This document shows, in pieces, positions 24,204 to 32,463 of a DNA stretch of 33,697 nt. The position numbers and the translations under genes are program-made. The DNA comes from an uncultured Clostridia bacterium. Lineage in GTDB: Bacteria; Bacillota; Clostridia; Christensenellales; Aristaeellaceae. The notes beneath the pieces are model-generated. The model had not been told where the DNA came from and ran no database searches. It saw only the letters and a program-made list of their open reading frames with translations. Where the stretch lies: contig CAMVHE010000029.1 in NCBI GenBank assembly GCA_947167215.1, positions 1-33,697 on the forward strand, read 5' to 3'. The first letter of the stretch is position 1; each line of letters begins with the position of its first letter.

Positions 24204-24704
24204 TTATTCCTCCTTAGCAATCTTTGCCCTTACAAAGGACTCAATGCCGCCGCAGGATATTATCTGCTGGATAAAGGGCGGAAACGGTGCAATTTCAAAC
24301 TGCTCGCCGGTAGCCTTGTCACAGATAACGCCCGCATCCAGGTCAACAGAAACCGGATCGCCGTCAGAGATGGCGGCAGCAGCTGCCGGGCACTCTACAA
24401 TTGCCAGACCGATATCAATGGCATTCCGGTAAAAAATTCTTGCAAAGCTGTCTGCGATGACCAGCTGCACTCCGCTTTCGCGGATAGCCAGCGGTGCATG
24501 CTCACGGGAGGACCCGCAGCCAAAGTTGCGGCCGGCTACAATGATCTTCCTCTCTGCCACCTTTTCCGGGAAAGAGGAGTCCAGATCTTCCATGCAATGG
24601 GAAGCCAGTTCCCTGCCGTCTGTTGTATTGAGGTAGCGTGCGGGAATGATCACGTCCGTATCCACATGATCACCATACTTGATTACCTTAGATTCCACTT
24701 TCAT
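24204..24704 (-). CDS. leuD: 3-isopropylmalate dehydratase small subunit
   Basis: A 166-residue swivel-domain subunit of isopropylmalate isomerase that pairs with LeuC. The N-terminal [13 protein letters not shown] and the central [12 protein letters not shown] are the signature segments. It is the short, stand-alone (archaeal-type) form usual in Clostridia. The ATG at 24704 overlaps the leuC TGA (ATGA), with GAGGAGG at a good distance inside leuC. The longer open frame upstream of it is an antisense-free shadow of leuC in another frame. Confidence 0.95.
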   Translation of the reverse strand: MKVESKVIKYGDHVDTDVIIPARYLNTTDGRELASHCMEDLDSSFPEKVAERKIIVAGRNFGCGSSREHAPLAIRESGVQLVIADSFARIFYRNAIDIGLAIVECPAAAAAISDGDPVSVDLDAGVICDKATGEQFEIAPFPPFIQQIISCGGIESFVRAKIAKEE

Positions 24705-25966
24705 GCCATTACCTCCTCCGGTGTTGCCACACGGCCACAAATTGCTGATGCTGCTGCTACGGCAGGGCTTGCCAGAATCACTTCGCTGCCTTTGGCGCCC
24801 ATGCGCCCCACAAAGTTCCGGTTCGTCGTCGATACTGCGCGTTCGCCGTCTGCCAGCACGCCGCAGAATCCGCCCAGGCACGGCCCGCAGGTCGGCATGG
24901 TAAAGATGGCGCCACTGTCAATAAAGATATCCACAAGGCCTTCCTTCAGGCAGTCCTTGACTACCTGCTGGGTGCCGGGGATCACAATGCAGCGGATACG
25001 CGGATCCACTTTCTTTCCCTTCAGAATGGATGCAGCCATACGCATGTCTTCAATGCGTCCGTTGGTGCAGCTGCCAATCACCACCTGGTCAATCTTCATG
25101 TCCCTGCAGTCTCTGGCCAGTTTCGTGTTTTCCGGCAGGTGCGGAAGGGATACCGTAAGATCCAGCTTGGAAAGATCGATAACCACTTCTTTGGAATAAA
25201 CAGCGTCTTCGTCTGCTTCAAAGGCGGTCCATTCCCGGTCGACCCGCTCTGCCAGATAGGCCCGGCAGATGTCGTCCACCGGGAAGATGCCATTCTTTGC
25301 ACCTGCTTCGATCGCCATATTGGCAATCGTCAGACGTCCGTCCATGCTGATGTTGCGGACCCCGTCTCCCACGAATTCGAGGGACTGGTACAGAGCTCCG
25401 TCCACTCCGATCTCGCCGATAAGGTGCAGAATAACGTCTTTTCCGGTCACGTAAGGCTTGAGTTCGCCGGTCAATACCACGCGTACCGCCTCCGGAACCT
25501 TGAACCAGCATTCACCGGTTGCCATGCCTACTGCCATATCCGTAGAACCCACACCGGTCGAGAAAGCACCCACGGCGCCATAGGTACAGGTATGGCTGTC
25601 CGCACCGATGATCACCTCACCCGGTGCAACCAGTCCTTTTTCCGGGAGCAGTGCATGCTCGATGCCTACACGTCCCACTTCATAGTAGTGAACAATTTCC
25701 TGCTCATAGGCGAAATCACGCATCTGCTTGGCCAGCGTTGCCGCCTTGATGTCTTTATTTGGCACAAAGTGATCCGGGATCAGGGCGATCTTTGCAGGGT
25801 CAAAAACACGGGTTGCCCCCATTTTTCGGAACTCATTAATCGCCACGGGTGCTGTAATATCATTTCCAAGCACCATATTGAGCTTACACATAAGAAGCTC
25901 TCCCGGCTGGCAGCTTTCAACCCCGGCTGCTCTTGCCAGGATTTTCTGGGTCATCGTCATTCCCAT
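24701..25966 (-). CDS. leuC: 3-isopropylmalate dehydratase large subunit
   Basis: A 421-residue aconitase-family enzyme subunit that, with LeuD, isomerises 2- to 3-isopropylmalate using a [4Fe-4S] cluster. The cluster cysteines are visible in [12 protein letters not shown] (about 297) and in the CGPCLGGF CxxC motif (about 358). The active-site HT loop is [13 protein letters not shown] (about 120). It is the short HacA-like form. GGAGG lies nine bases before the ATG. It is the first gene of leuCDB-asnA, behind the promoter at 26042-26071 and a leader of about 70 bases. No leuA lies in the window, so the upstream step is encoded elsewhere. Confidence 0.95.
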   Translation of the reverse strand: MGMTMTQKILARAAGVESCQPGELLMCKLNMVLGNDITAPVAINEFRKMGATRVFDPAKIALIPDHFVPNKDIKAATLAKQMRDFAYEQEIVHYYEVGRVGIEHALLPEKGLVAPGEVIIGADSHTCTYGAVGAFSTGVGSTDMAVGMATGECWFKVPEAVRVVLTGELKPYVTGKDVILHLIGEIGVDGALYQSLEFVGDGVRNISMDGRLTIANMAIEAGAKNGIFPVDDICRAYLAERVDREWTAFEADEDAVYSKEVVIDLSKLDLTVSLPHLPENTKLARDCRDMKIDQVVIGSCTNGRIEDMRMAASILKGKKVDPRIRCIVIPGTQQVVKDCLKEGLVDIFIDSGAIFTMPTCGPCLGGFCGVLADGERAVSTTNRNFVGRMGAKGSEVILASPAVAAASAICGRVATPEEVMA

Positions 25967-25976
25967 TTTCTACTTT

Positions 25977-25998
25977 CCTCCTGTTTCTATTGAAACAG
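25977..25998 (-). promoter_or_regulatory. Hairpin touching the leuC ribosome binding site
   Basis: On the minus strand CTGTTTC, loop AATA, GAAACAG forms a seven-pair stem whose last base is the first G of the GGAGG Shine-Dalgarno site (25981-25977). It could tune ribosome access to leuC. It is small and may have no role. Confidence 0.3.
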
Positions 25999-26041
25999 CT
26001 CGTTTCCGTAGTATATCGCTGTCTTCAATTTGATGGCGTCA

Positions 26042-26071
26042 ATTATATGACGAATGCCTTCTTTAGTGCAA
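26042..26071 (-). promoter_or_regulatory. Promoter of the leuCDB-asnA operon
   Basis: TTGCAC (26071-26066), an 18-base spacer and a perfect TATAAT (26047-26042) read on the minus strand. The leader of about 70 bases is too short for a T-box, and no leucine-rich leader peptide is seen. Confidence 0.7.
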
Positions 26072-26210
26072 GACCCCCGCCTAAAGAAATCTCATGAGTT
26101 TTCCGCCGACATTCCATCATTCCTTCATACGGGCCTCTCTGTCCTGCAGATACCATGAATTATCCCGGTGCATGCCGCCATTTTCCTCCGGAAACGGAAG
26201 CAGCAGGGGA

Positions 26211-27020
26211 TTATCGGGTCACGCTGTCAAGCAGCTGCTGGGTAATGCCATAGGCAGCCATGGTCTTTTTAAGCACATCCAGTGCTTCCTCCGCACAAAG
26301 CGCATTGGATGCAAACATAGTGGTATGTATATTGTAATCCGTCTCCATCTGGAGCGGCATGGTAAAAATTCCGCCCGCCTCCCTTACCAGAAGCGATCCT
26401 GCGGCCACATCCCACGGCTGAAGATTCAGCTCAAAGAAAATATCCTGCCTTCCGCAGGCCACGTAAGCAAGGTCCAGTGCTGCAGATCCTCCCCGCCGAA
26501 TATCCGCACAGCGGCGCAGGAAAGCAAGTGCTGCATTCAGACTGGCTTCCCCCAGTTCCGTCTGGTAGGGTGAAGTGCCAAATCCCACCAGGGCGCGCTC
26601 CATCGGATTTTCACTGACCCGCATCGGTCTGTTGTTCAGGAATGCCCCTTTTCCCTTTTCTGCACTGTATGTTTCCCGCAGATAAGGATGGTAGACACAT
26701 CCGAGAACAGGCTCCCTGTTTTCCAGAAGCGCACAGGAAATCGCAGACATGCCGTACCCATGGATGAAATTGGTTGTTCCATCAATGGGATCAATAACCC
26801 AGGTCGGCCTGTCCGTCAGCGGCTGGTTTTCCTTTTCCTCGCAGAAAAATTCTGCAGAAGGGCACAGCCCGTAGAGCGCTTCCATCAGTTCATCCTGCAG
26901 ATGTTTGTCCATATCCGTAACAAAGTTTGCATGCCCGCCTTTCTGTTCCACATGAAAGTGTGCCGGCATGATGATTTCCTCCCCTGCCTTGCGCAGGATT
27001 GCCTCCAGTGCATTACGCAT
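26211..27020 (-). CDS. Inositol monophosphatase family protein
   Basis: A 269-residue Mg2+-dependent phosphatase of the IMPase/SuhB/CysQ superfamily. Metal-binding motifs are visible in order: the Glu in FFCEEKENQ (about 70), WVIDPIDGTTNFIHG (about 85-99, with the conserved DPIDGT) and WDVAAGSLLVREAGG (about 210). Substrate could be myo-inositol-1-phosphate, fructose-1,6-bisphosphate or a 3'-phosphoadenosine nucleotide; sequence does not decide. I chose the ATG at 27020 because AGAGGA lies seven bases upstream; the open frame extends to 27098 without a site. It has its own promoter and no operon partner. Confidence 0.92.
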   Translation of the reverse strand: MRNALEAILRKAGEEIIMPAHFHVEQKGGHANFVTDMDKHLQDELMEALYGLCPSAEFFCEEKENQPLTDRPTWVIDPIDGTTNFIHGYGMSAISCALLENREPVLGCVYHPYLRETYSAEKGKGAFLNNRPMRVSENPMERALVGFGTSPYQTELGEASLNAALAFLRRCADIRRGGSAALDLAYVACGRQDIFFELNLQPWDVAAGSLLVREAGGIFTMPLQMETDYNIHTTMFASNALCAEEALDVLKKTMAAYGITQQLLDSVTR

Positions 27021-27121
27021 AATGTTTTCCTCTCTTGCTTCTATCTTCCTGCGCCACCGGCGCAGCTCACTGCCTTTGGTCCGGCAGGGATATCTCATTG
27101 CGAATCATAGGGATCCACTGT

Positions 27122-27150
27122 TTTATACAAAAAAACGCCGTCTCTGTCAA
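27122..27150 (-). promoter_or_regulatory. Promoter of the inositol-monophosphatase-family gene
   Basis: TTGACA (27150-27145), a 17-base spacer and TATAAA (27127-27122) read on the minus strand, about 100 bases before the ATG. Confidence 0.75.
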
Positions 27151-27235
27151 TCCGGATAAAGTGGTTTCCTTATCTTTTCATTAAAGACGGTTTACTTCTG
27201 TCCGGACGTCTGCGCGCCGGAAAAATCCCCGGAGT

Positions 27236-27267
27236 ATAAAAAAAGATGCCCCTTGCAGGCATCTTTT
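27236..27267 (-). terminator. Terminator of the hsp20 gene
   Basis: On the minus strand AAAAGATGCC, loop TGCAAGG, GGCATCTTTT is followed by a T run. It starts 13 bases after the Hsp20 stop. Confidence 0.85.
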
Positions 27268-27279
27268 CTATTCAGACTG

Positions 27280-27711
27280 TTATCCCTCGATCATAATGTT
27301 CTTCTTCTCGGGGATTTTTCTGGATTTCTTCAGCACATTGAGGTGCAGCACGCCGTTCTCAAACTTGCCGGCAATATCTTCCTCCGTAAGGCCATCGCCC
27401 ACATAGAAGCTCCTCTGCATTGCGCCTTCATAACGCTCTTTCCTCAGTGTCTTGCCCTTCTTCTCGTCCACATCCAGGTTCTTGGATGCGCTGACCGTCA
27501 GATAACCGTTCTCCAGCGTCAGCTTGATATCATCTTTCTTAAATCCGGGTAGATCAATATCCAGTTCGTAATGATCATCATGCTCATGCACATCGGTTCT
27601 CATTTCACGGTTTGCATGTTTACCATACAGTTTCCGATCCACATCGTGCATCATCGGGAAATCAAACCAGTCATCAAACAAATTCTCAGCATAAATACTC
27701 GGCATCAACAT
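27280..27711 (-). CDS. Hsp20/alpha-crystallin small heat-shock protein
   Basis: A 143-residue ATP-independent chaperone that holds unfolding proteins in oligomers. The alpha-crystallin domain runs from about 38 to 130, with YELDIDLPGFKKDDIKLTLE, the loop KGKTLRKERYEGAMQRSFY, GVLHLNVLKK close to the usual G-V-L-x-(I/V) signature, and a C-terminal KIPEKKNIMIEG whose KI motif fits oligomer contacts. The ATG at 27711 follows AAGGAGG by nine bases; the earlier start at 27759 has no such site. Regulation is visible: a CIRCE operator overlaps the promoter, so HrcA should repress it at normal temperature. Confidence 0.95.
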   Translation of the reverse strand: MLMPSIYAENLFDDWFDFPMMHDVDRKLYGKHANREMRTDVHEHDDHYELDIDLPGFKKDDIKLTLENGYLTVSASKNLDVDEKKGKTLRKERYEGAMQRSFYVGDGLTEEDIAGKFENGVLHLNVLKKSRKIPEKKNIMIEG

Positions 27712-27844
27712 AATTCTTACCTCCTTAAGCTCTTTCCCGAACTGACTTTCATTGATCATTTCAGGAGAAAGCGTGAACGTTATTTTTTGAAATGTCCTCG
27801 GAACTTTTATATCTGTTGTTTTCCTGTTCCTTTGAACAGCTATT

Positions 27845-27872
27845 ATTATACTCAGATTATTAGCACTGTCAA
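27845..27872 (-). promoter_or_regulatory. Promoter of hsp20, overlapped by CIRCE
   Basis: TTGACA (27872-27867), a 16-base spacer and a perfect TATAAT (27850-27845) read on the minus strand. The -35 box lies within the CIRCE element. Confidence 0.8.
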
Positions 27873-27886
27873 CGGTTGAGTGCTAA
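27860..27886. promoter_or_regulatory. CIRCE operator (HrcA binding site)
   Basis: TTAGCACTG, nine bases, GAGTGCTAA. This matches the CIRCE consensus TTAGCACTC-N9-GAGTGCTAA except for one base (G for C at position 9). CIRCE normally controls groE and dnaK operons and is bound by HrcA. Confidence 0.93.
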
Positions 27887-27945
27887 TTTGGTTCTTTGTG
27901 TGTTTCTTGGCTCTTCATCATCCTCAATAAATACGGCAATACAAC

Positions 27946-27975
27946 AATTCCTCTTCTGAGATCAGAAGAGGAATT
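27946..27975. terminator. Perfect inverted repeat between hsp20 promoter and buk, possible buk terminator
   Basis: AATTCCTCTTCTGA and TCAGAAGAGGAATT form a perfect 14-base inverted repeat around GA, about 100 bases beyond the buk stop (buk reads leftwards). It lacks a good U run on either side, so it may be an RNA end or a protein site instead. Confidence 0.45.
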
Positions 27976-28073
27976 TGTGTGCAGTTTTCCCAAGGTGGTT
28001 TCCCGGAAGTTCTGTTTTTGTCTGACCTTCTTCCTTTTTCGGAGATGTCTCCCCGGAAAACCATCCTCCAGCC

Positions 28074-29174
28074 TCAAAGATCCAATCCTTCGAAACCGGT
28101 CCATACCGGTCTGCCGGCATAGGTATGGATTTCCCTTTTCCCGGTGCATGCTTCAAATACCGCTACAGCCAGCGCTTCCTGTTCCATCTCACCGGGATAG
28201 ACAGAAATCGGTGCAATCCATTCACACATGTCTCTCAGGGTTTCAATCAAATCCTGAAACCGCATATATCCGCCCGTCAGCAGGATTCCATCCACTTTTC
28301 CATGCAAAACAGCCGCCATTTCTCCTATCATTTTTCCGATCTGGTAAATCATTCCCTCCCAGACCAGCCAGGCTTTTCTGTCTCCTGCCAGAACGCGGCG
28401 GTGAATTTCGTCCCCATCCGCAGTGCCGAACATGCTTACAAAGCCTCCGGACCGGGAACACATTCTGCGAACGTCATCCGTGGAATGCGCATCGACATAA
28501 TCCATCAGGGGAAGAACCGGGACTGAACCAATGCGCGTCGGTGTATAAGGGCCGTCCCCGCCTGCCCCGACATTTCCGTCCACCATTTTTCCCTTCCTGT
28601 GTGCATTGACCGTAATGCCGCCATCGATATGCGCAACAATAAAATTGCAGTCTTCATACTTTTTTCCCAGGGATTCCGCGTGCTTCCGCGCAACCGCTTT
28701 CTGGTTCAGCACATGGAACTGCGCATTCCGGTACACCCCCCGGATCCCGGTGAGCCGTGCAAGATCATCGAGTTCATCCACATTGGTGGGATCCAGCGTA
28801 TAGGCCGGCTTTCCATATTCCTGCCCCAGCTCGTAGGCCAGCATCACACCGAGCTTGGCCGGATGATCGCTTCCGCCTACTGCATCGACCGTATCCTTAT
28901 AAAGGGTTTCATCTATAATGGTAACCCCCTCGTGCTGAGAATAGGCGCTTCCTCCTCTCCCGACAAAACAGTCTGTTTCATGCAGGTCATATCCATGCTT
29001 ATTCATCAGGGAAAGAATCAAGTTCTTTCGGAACTGCATCTGATCATTAACAGTAGGGTAGCGCAGCAGTTCAGGCGCATCGTGAAATATATTCGCTTCA
29101 AAAAGACTCTTTGTATCTTCAAAAAGACTGATCTTTGTGGAAGTGGATCCGGGATTAATTACGAGCAGTTTCAT
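28074..29174 (-). CDS. buk: Butyrate kinase
   Basis: A 366-residue acetokinase-family enzyme (ASKHA fold) that interconverts butyryl phosphate plus ADP and butyrate plus ATP. The N-terminal LLVINPGSTSTKISLFED is the phosphate-1 motif. VGRGGSAYSQHEGV and the phosphate-2-type stretch NFIVAHIDGGITVNAHRKGK follow, and the adenosine region DGILLTGGYMRF lies near 300. Length and motifs fit Buk better than acetate kinase. AAGGAG lies eight bases before the ATG. It stands alone: no phosphate butyryltransferase (ptb) gene is adjacent, unlike the classical ptb-buk operon. Branched-chain acyl phosphates are possible alternative substrates. Confidence 0.93.
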   Translation of the reverse strand: MKLLVINPGSTSTKISLFEDTKSLFEANIFHDAPELLRYPTVNDQMQFRKNLILSLMNKHGYDLHETDCFVGRGGSAYSQHEGVTIIDETLYKDTVDAVGGSDHPAKLGVMLAYELGQEYGKPAYTLDPTNVDELDDLARLTGIRGVYRNAQFHVLNQKAVARKHAESLGKKYEDCNFIVAHIDGGITVNAHRKGKMVDGNVGAGGDGPYTPTRIGSVPVLPLMDYVDAHSTDDVRRMCSRSGGFVSMFGTADGDEIHRRVLAGDRKAWLVWEGMIYQIGKMIGEMAAVLHGKVDGILLTGGYMRFQDLIETLRDMCEWIAPISVYPGEMEQEALAVAVFEACTGKREIHTYAGRPVWTGFEGLDL

Positions 29175-29214
29175 CCGTATAGCTCCTTAACATGAAATGG
29201 AGGCACCACACATT

Positions 29215-29220
29215 ATTATA
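29215..29220 (-). promoter_or_regulatory. -10 box upstream of buk
   Basis: A perfect TATAAT reads on the minus strand about 41 bases before the buk ATG. The -35 region is a T-rich stretch without a good hexamer at 16-18 bases. Confidence 0.5.
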
Positions 29221-29441
29221 CCGTTTTTTGATTAAAAAGAAAATCCAAAAAGAGGCTTCTTCTCCTGCACGTCCCACTTCCGCAGCGCGCCTTTGCATCT
29301 GTCATCGGGTCTTTCCGGCGGAAGGTTTCCCTTTATCCTCCCGGTTATGCAATATTAATTCTTTATGTGTTCATTTTGCCGTGTTATATTCGATATTTTT
29401 CGGGAATAATTTGCATTATTTGCAAGTTTTGCTTTTATGTC
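29221..29441. other. Divergent buk/serC intergenic region
   Basis: No gene is seen in this stretch. It contains a perfect inverted repeat TTGCA-N5-TGCAA at 29411-29425, 16 bases upstream of the serC -35 box, which could be an operator. No T-box or riboswitch pattern is recognised. Confidence 0.4.
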
Positions 29442-29470
29442 TTGCACTGTCATTTTATTCATGATACACT
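29442..29470 (+). promoter_or_regulatory. Promoter of the serC-serA operon
   Basis: TTGCAC (29442-29447), a 17-base spacer and TACACT (29465-29470) lie 70 bases before the serC ATG. Match is moderate. Confidence 0.5.
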
Positions 29471-29539
29471 ATCAGGGAAGAAATGGAATCAAGTGCCCAA
29501 GTGCTTCCTTCTTCTCAATAATCTGTGAGGTGAATCATA

Positions 29540-30610
29540 ATGGAACGCGTTTACAATTTTGCACCAGGCCCCTCCACGCTCCCCCTTCCTGTTCTCGAAA
29601 AGGTTCAGAAGGAGCTTCTCAATTGCAACGGTACCGGAATGTCCGTCATGGAAATGAGTCATCGATCCAAGATGTATCTTGATATCTTCAATCAGGTCAA
29701 GGCTGATTTCAAGGCTGTCATGGGCATCCCGGACAATTATCATATCCTGTTCATGCAAGGCGGGGCTACCGGCATGTTTGCGGCCGTTCCAATGAATCTT
29801 CTGGACGGCGGCAAGGCAGACTATGTAGACAGCGGAAACTTTGCACACAATGCCATCGTCGAAGCGCAGAAATACGGTGAGGTCAACGTTGCCGGTTCTT
29901 CCCGCGATGATGCATATACCTATATTCCGGATTACACCCTGTCTCCCGACGCCAAATATGTACACATTACCACGAACAACACCATCTACGGCACCCGCTA
30001 TACCAGCATTCCGGACACCGGTGATATTCCTCTGGTTGCCGACATGTCTTCCAATATCCTGAGCGAAGTCTATGACGTTTCCCGTTTCGGCCTCATTTAT
30101 GCCGGTGCGCAGAAGAACATCGCTCCTGCCGGTCTGGTCATCGCCATCGTGCGGGATGATCTCCTTGGACACGCCATGCCGATTACACCGAAGGTTCTGG
30201 ACTTCAAGAAGATGGTAGACGGCGACAGCATGCTCAACACCCCGAACTGCTTCGGCATCTATGTGGCCGGTCTTGTTTTCAAATGGCTTCTCGATCTGGG
30301 CGGCGTCTCTGTCATGGAAGAGATCAACAAGAAGAAAGCTGCCATGATCTACGATTTTCTTGATAACAGCAAGCTCTTCAAGGGAACTGCCGTTCCGGAA
30401 TTCCGGAGCCGTACCAACGTGACGTTTGTGACCGGAGACAAGGACCTGGACGCTGCCTTTGTCAAGGAAGCTGCGGAACAGGGACTTGTCAATCTGAAAG
30501 GGCACCGTATTGTCGGCGGCATGCGTGCTTCCATCTACAACGCCATGCCCGTGGAAGGCGTAGAGGCACTGGTTGCTTTCATGAAGCAGTTTGAAGCCGC
30601 TCATCAGTGA
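29540..30610 (+). CDS. serC: Phosphoserine aminotransferase
   Basis: A 356-residue pyridoxal-phosphate aminotransferase converting 3-phosphohydroxypyruvate and glutamate to phosphoserine. It opens VYNFAPGPSTLPLPVL and has GTGMSVMEMSHRSK, HILFMQGGATGMF and the PLP-lysine region IYAGAQKNIAPAGL (lysine near 192), all typical of SerC. The C-terminal GHRIVGGMRASIYNAMP binds substrate phosphate. Length is normal. GAGGTG precedes the ATG. serA follows 19 bases downstream, so the two first steps of serine synthesis are co-transcribed. serB is not in the window. Confidence 0.97.
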   Translation: MERVYNFAPGPSTLPLPVLEKVQKELLNCNGTGMSVMEMSHRSKMYLDIFNQVKADFKAVMGIPDNYHILFMQGGATGMFAAVPMNLLDGGKADYVDSGNFAHNAIVEAQKYGEVNVAGSSRDDAYTYIPDYTLSPDAKYVHITTNNTIYGTRYTSIPDTGDIPLVADMSSNILSEVYDVSRFGLIYAGAQKNIAPAGLVIAIVRDDLLGHAMPITPKVLDFKKMVDGDSMLNTPNCFGIYVAGLVFKWLLDLGGVSVMEEINKKKAAMIYDFLDNSKLFKGTAVPEFRSRTNVTFVTGDKDLDAAFVKEAAEQGLVNLKGHRIVGGMRASIYNAMPVEGVEALVAFMKQFEAAHQ

Positions 30611-30629
30611 GTGCAGAAAGGAATTATCG

Positions 30630-31808
30630 ATGGCTTTTCGCATCAAGACGCTCAATAAGATTTCTTCTTCCATTTATCGTGAGCTGAACGACACCTATGC
30701 AGTCAGTGACACAATGGATGCACCTGACGCCATTCTGGTCCGTTCTGCCGATATGCATGGCATGGAGCTTCCGAATTCGGTTCTGGCTGTTGCCCGTGCC
30801 GGTGCCGGTGTCAATAACATTCCCATCAAAGAGTACAGCGCAAAGGGCATCTGTGTGTTCAATACCCCCGGCGCCAATGCAAACGCCGTCTGCGAGCTGG
30901 TCATCGCCGGAATGCTGCTTTCCTGCCGTGACATCGTCGGAGGCATCAACTGGGAAAAGACGCAGGCAGGTGCCGGAGCCCAGCTGGAAGCGCTTGTCGA
31001 AAAGGGCAAGAAAGCTTTTGTCGGCCCCGAACTGCGCGGCAAAACCCTGGGCATTATCGGTCTGGGCGCCATCGGTGTCCTGGTCGCCAATGCTGCTGTT
31101 GCTCTCGGCATGCATGTTGTCGGTTACGATCCCATGGTTTCCGTGGAACACGCCTGGGCTCTTTCCCGCAGCGTACGTCGTGAGAATTCCCTTGATGCCC
31201 TTATCGGGGAGTGCGATTTTCTTACCGTTCACGTTCCTCTGACCGATAAGACAAAGGGAATGATCAACAGCCGCATTCTGTCCCTCTGCAAGCCGCAGGT
31301 CCGTATCATGAACTTCTCCCGTGGAGGGCTGGTGGATGAGTCTGCCCTGATCTCCGCCATCGAAGCTGATCATGTTGCATGCTATGTCACCGACTTCGGT
31401 TCCGATGCTCTGCTCGGTACCAAAAACGTCATCTGCATTCCCCACCTCGGCGCTTCCACGCCTGAAAGTGAAGAAAACTGCGCAATTATGGCCGCGGCAG
31501 AACTGCGGGACTATCTGGAGCACGGCATCGTCCGGAACAGTGTGAATCTTCCCAACGTGGATCTTCCTCCCGTCTATAAGGGACGTCTCCTGTGCATCCA
31601 TGATAACATTCCCAATGTACTGTCTTCCATTACCAGCAGCGTAGGCGAGCTCGGTCTTAATATTTCCGACATGGTCAACCGGTCCCGCGGTGACATGGCG
31701 GTCTCTGCCCTCGATATCGACGACGTCCCAGATGCTGCCATCCCCGGACTTATTGAAAAGGCCCGTAGCCTTGCCGGTATCCGCCTGGTGCGCTTCCTCA
31801 AGCCCTGA
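30630..31808 (+). CDS. serA: D-3-phosphoglycerate dehydrogenase with ACT domain
   Basis: A 392-residue NAD-dependent dehydrogenase that starts serine synthesis from 3-phosphoglycerate. The substrate domain includes ARAGAGVNNIP and NTPGANANAVCELVIAGML. The NAD fold has GKTLGIIGLGAIGVLVANAA (about 140-160). The catalytic region shows NFSRGGLVDE and PHLGASTPESEENCA. A C-terminal ACT-type domain (about 318-392, DNIPNVLSSITSSVGELGLN) probably binds serine for feedback control. The ATG at 30630 follows AAAGGA by seven bases; the open frame begins slightly earlier inside serC. It is the shorter PGDH form, without the intervening domain of the long enzymes. Confidence 0.96.
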   Translation: MAFRIKTLNKISSSIYRELNDTYAVSDTMDAPDAILVRSADMHGMELPNSVLAVARAGAGVNNIPIKEYSAKGICVFNTPGANANAVCELVIAGMLLSCRDIVGGINWEKTQAGAGAQLEALVEKGKKAFVGPELRGKTLGIIGLGAIGVLVANAAVALGMHVVGYDPMVSVEHAWALSRSVRRENSLDALIGECDFLTVHVPLTDKTKGMINSRILSLCKPQVRIMNFSRGGLVDESALISAIEADHVACYVTDFGSDALLGTKNVICIPHLGASTPESEENCAIMAAAELRDYLEHGIVRNSVNLPNVDLPPVYKGRLLCIHDNIPNVLSSITSSVGELGLNISDMVNRSRGDMAVSALDIDDVPDAAIPGLIEKARSLAGIRLVRFLKP

Positions 31809-31820
31809 TCAAAAAAAGAA

Positions 31821-31848
31821 AAACCGTGGTAATTCCACGGTTTTTTTT
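31821..31848. terminator. Bidirectional terminator between serA and rubredoxin genes
   Basis: AAACCGTGG, loop TAATT, CCACGGTTT with eight T on one side and A-rich sequence on the other. It lies 12 bases after the serA stop and touches the stop of the convergent rubredoxin gene. Confidence 0.9.
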
Positions 31849-32002
31849 AAGCCTTTGTGAAAGCATCTTTTCCAAGGCCGCAGACCGGGCAGACCCAATC
31901 CTCAGGAATGTCTTCCCATGCCGTTCCGGGAGCAATACCACCCTCGGGATCACCAACTTCGGGATCATAAACATAGCCACAGGGGCACTCGTACTTATCC
32001 AT
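31847..32002 (-). CDS. Rubredoxin with a shortened first metal knuckle
   Basis: A 51-residue iron protein that carries single electrons in anaerobes, often for oxygen and peroxide detoxification. The C-terminal knuckle [11 protein letters not shown] is canonical (CxxCG). The conserved middle [26 protein letters not shown] and DWVC are present. The first knuckle reads [11 protein letters not shown], so only one residue separates its cysteines instead of the usual two. The DNA reads TGC CCC TGT clearly, so this is not a translation slip. AAAGGAG lies six bases before the ATG at 32002, which is preferred over the ORF start at 32038. It is transcribed alone and convergently with serA. Confidence 0.88.
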   Translation of the reverse strand: MDKYECPCGYVYDPEVGDPEGGIAPGTAWEDIPEDWVCPVCGLGKDAFTKA

Positions 32003-32093
32003 AGCTGCTCCTTTCCGCGCTTTGCGCACACCTTTCACTTCCGCCTTCCGTGCCAGTCGAACCTACCTATCCTTCACCGGAAAGCACAAGCCA

Positions 32094-32122
32094 ATGATAT
32101 CATCTTCAAGACTTCCCCGCAA
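32094..32122 (-). promoter_or_regulatory. Possible promoter of the rubredoxin gene
   Basis: TTGCGG (32122-32117), a 17-base spacer and TATCAT (32099-32094) read on the minus strand about 90 bases before the ATG. Confidence 0.4.
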
Positions 32123-32385
32123 GTCTCTTTCTGATCTGCGGTTCATGCTGCGGCAATTTTTTGTGACATATGTCGCTTCTGCGACGGACACTGTGCTATC
32201 TCAAGCATGTAGAACAAACAAAACAACAGCGATCCGAAAAGAGATCAAAAGTTAAAAAGTCCGTAGCAGAAGTGTTGGTTGTGTTAGGCAGAGAAAACGT
32301 TTATATTAACACATAACTCATTAGGAAATGAATACTATTTATGCTAATAATTAATTAAATAATGTAATATTTCGATTCAAATACC
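32123..32385. other. A+T-rich intergenic stretch, start of a compositionally distinct region
   Basis: Base composition changes here from G+C-rich to strongly A+T-rich. No open frame with a ribosome binding site and no RNA gene is recognised. It leads into the promoter at 32386. Confidence 0.5.
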
Positions 32386-32415
32386 TTGACTTATCCGCCA
32401 TAATACGTCTACAAT
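32386..32415 (+). promoter_or_regulatory. Promoter of the A+T-rich island genes
   Basis: TTGACT (32386-32391), an 18-base spacer and TACAAT (32410-32415). It is followed by GGGAGG at 32450-32455 and the decayed gene that starts with ATA. Confidence 0.65.
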
Positions 32416-32463
32416 TCATTTAGGCAAATATGTAAATAACAAATTTAACGGGAGGACTATACT

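Noticed and set aside
25967..26041. T-box or leucine attenuator in the leuC leader
   Set aside because: The leader is only about 70 bases, with no T-box sequence, no leucine codon run and no terminator-like hairpin with U tract.
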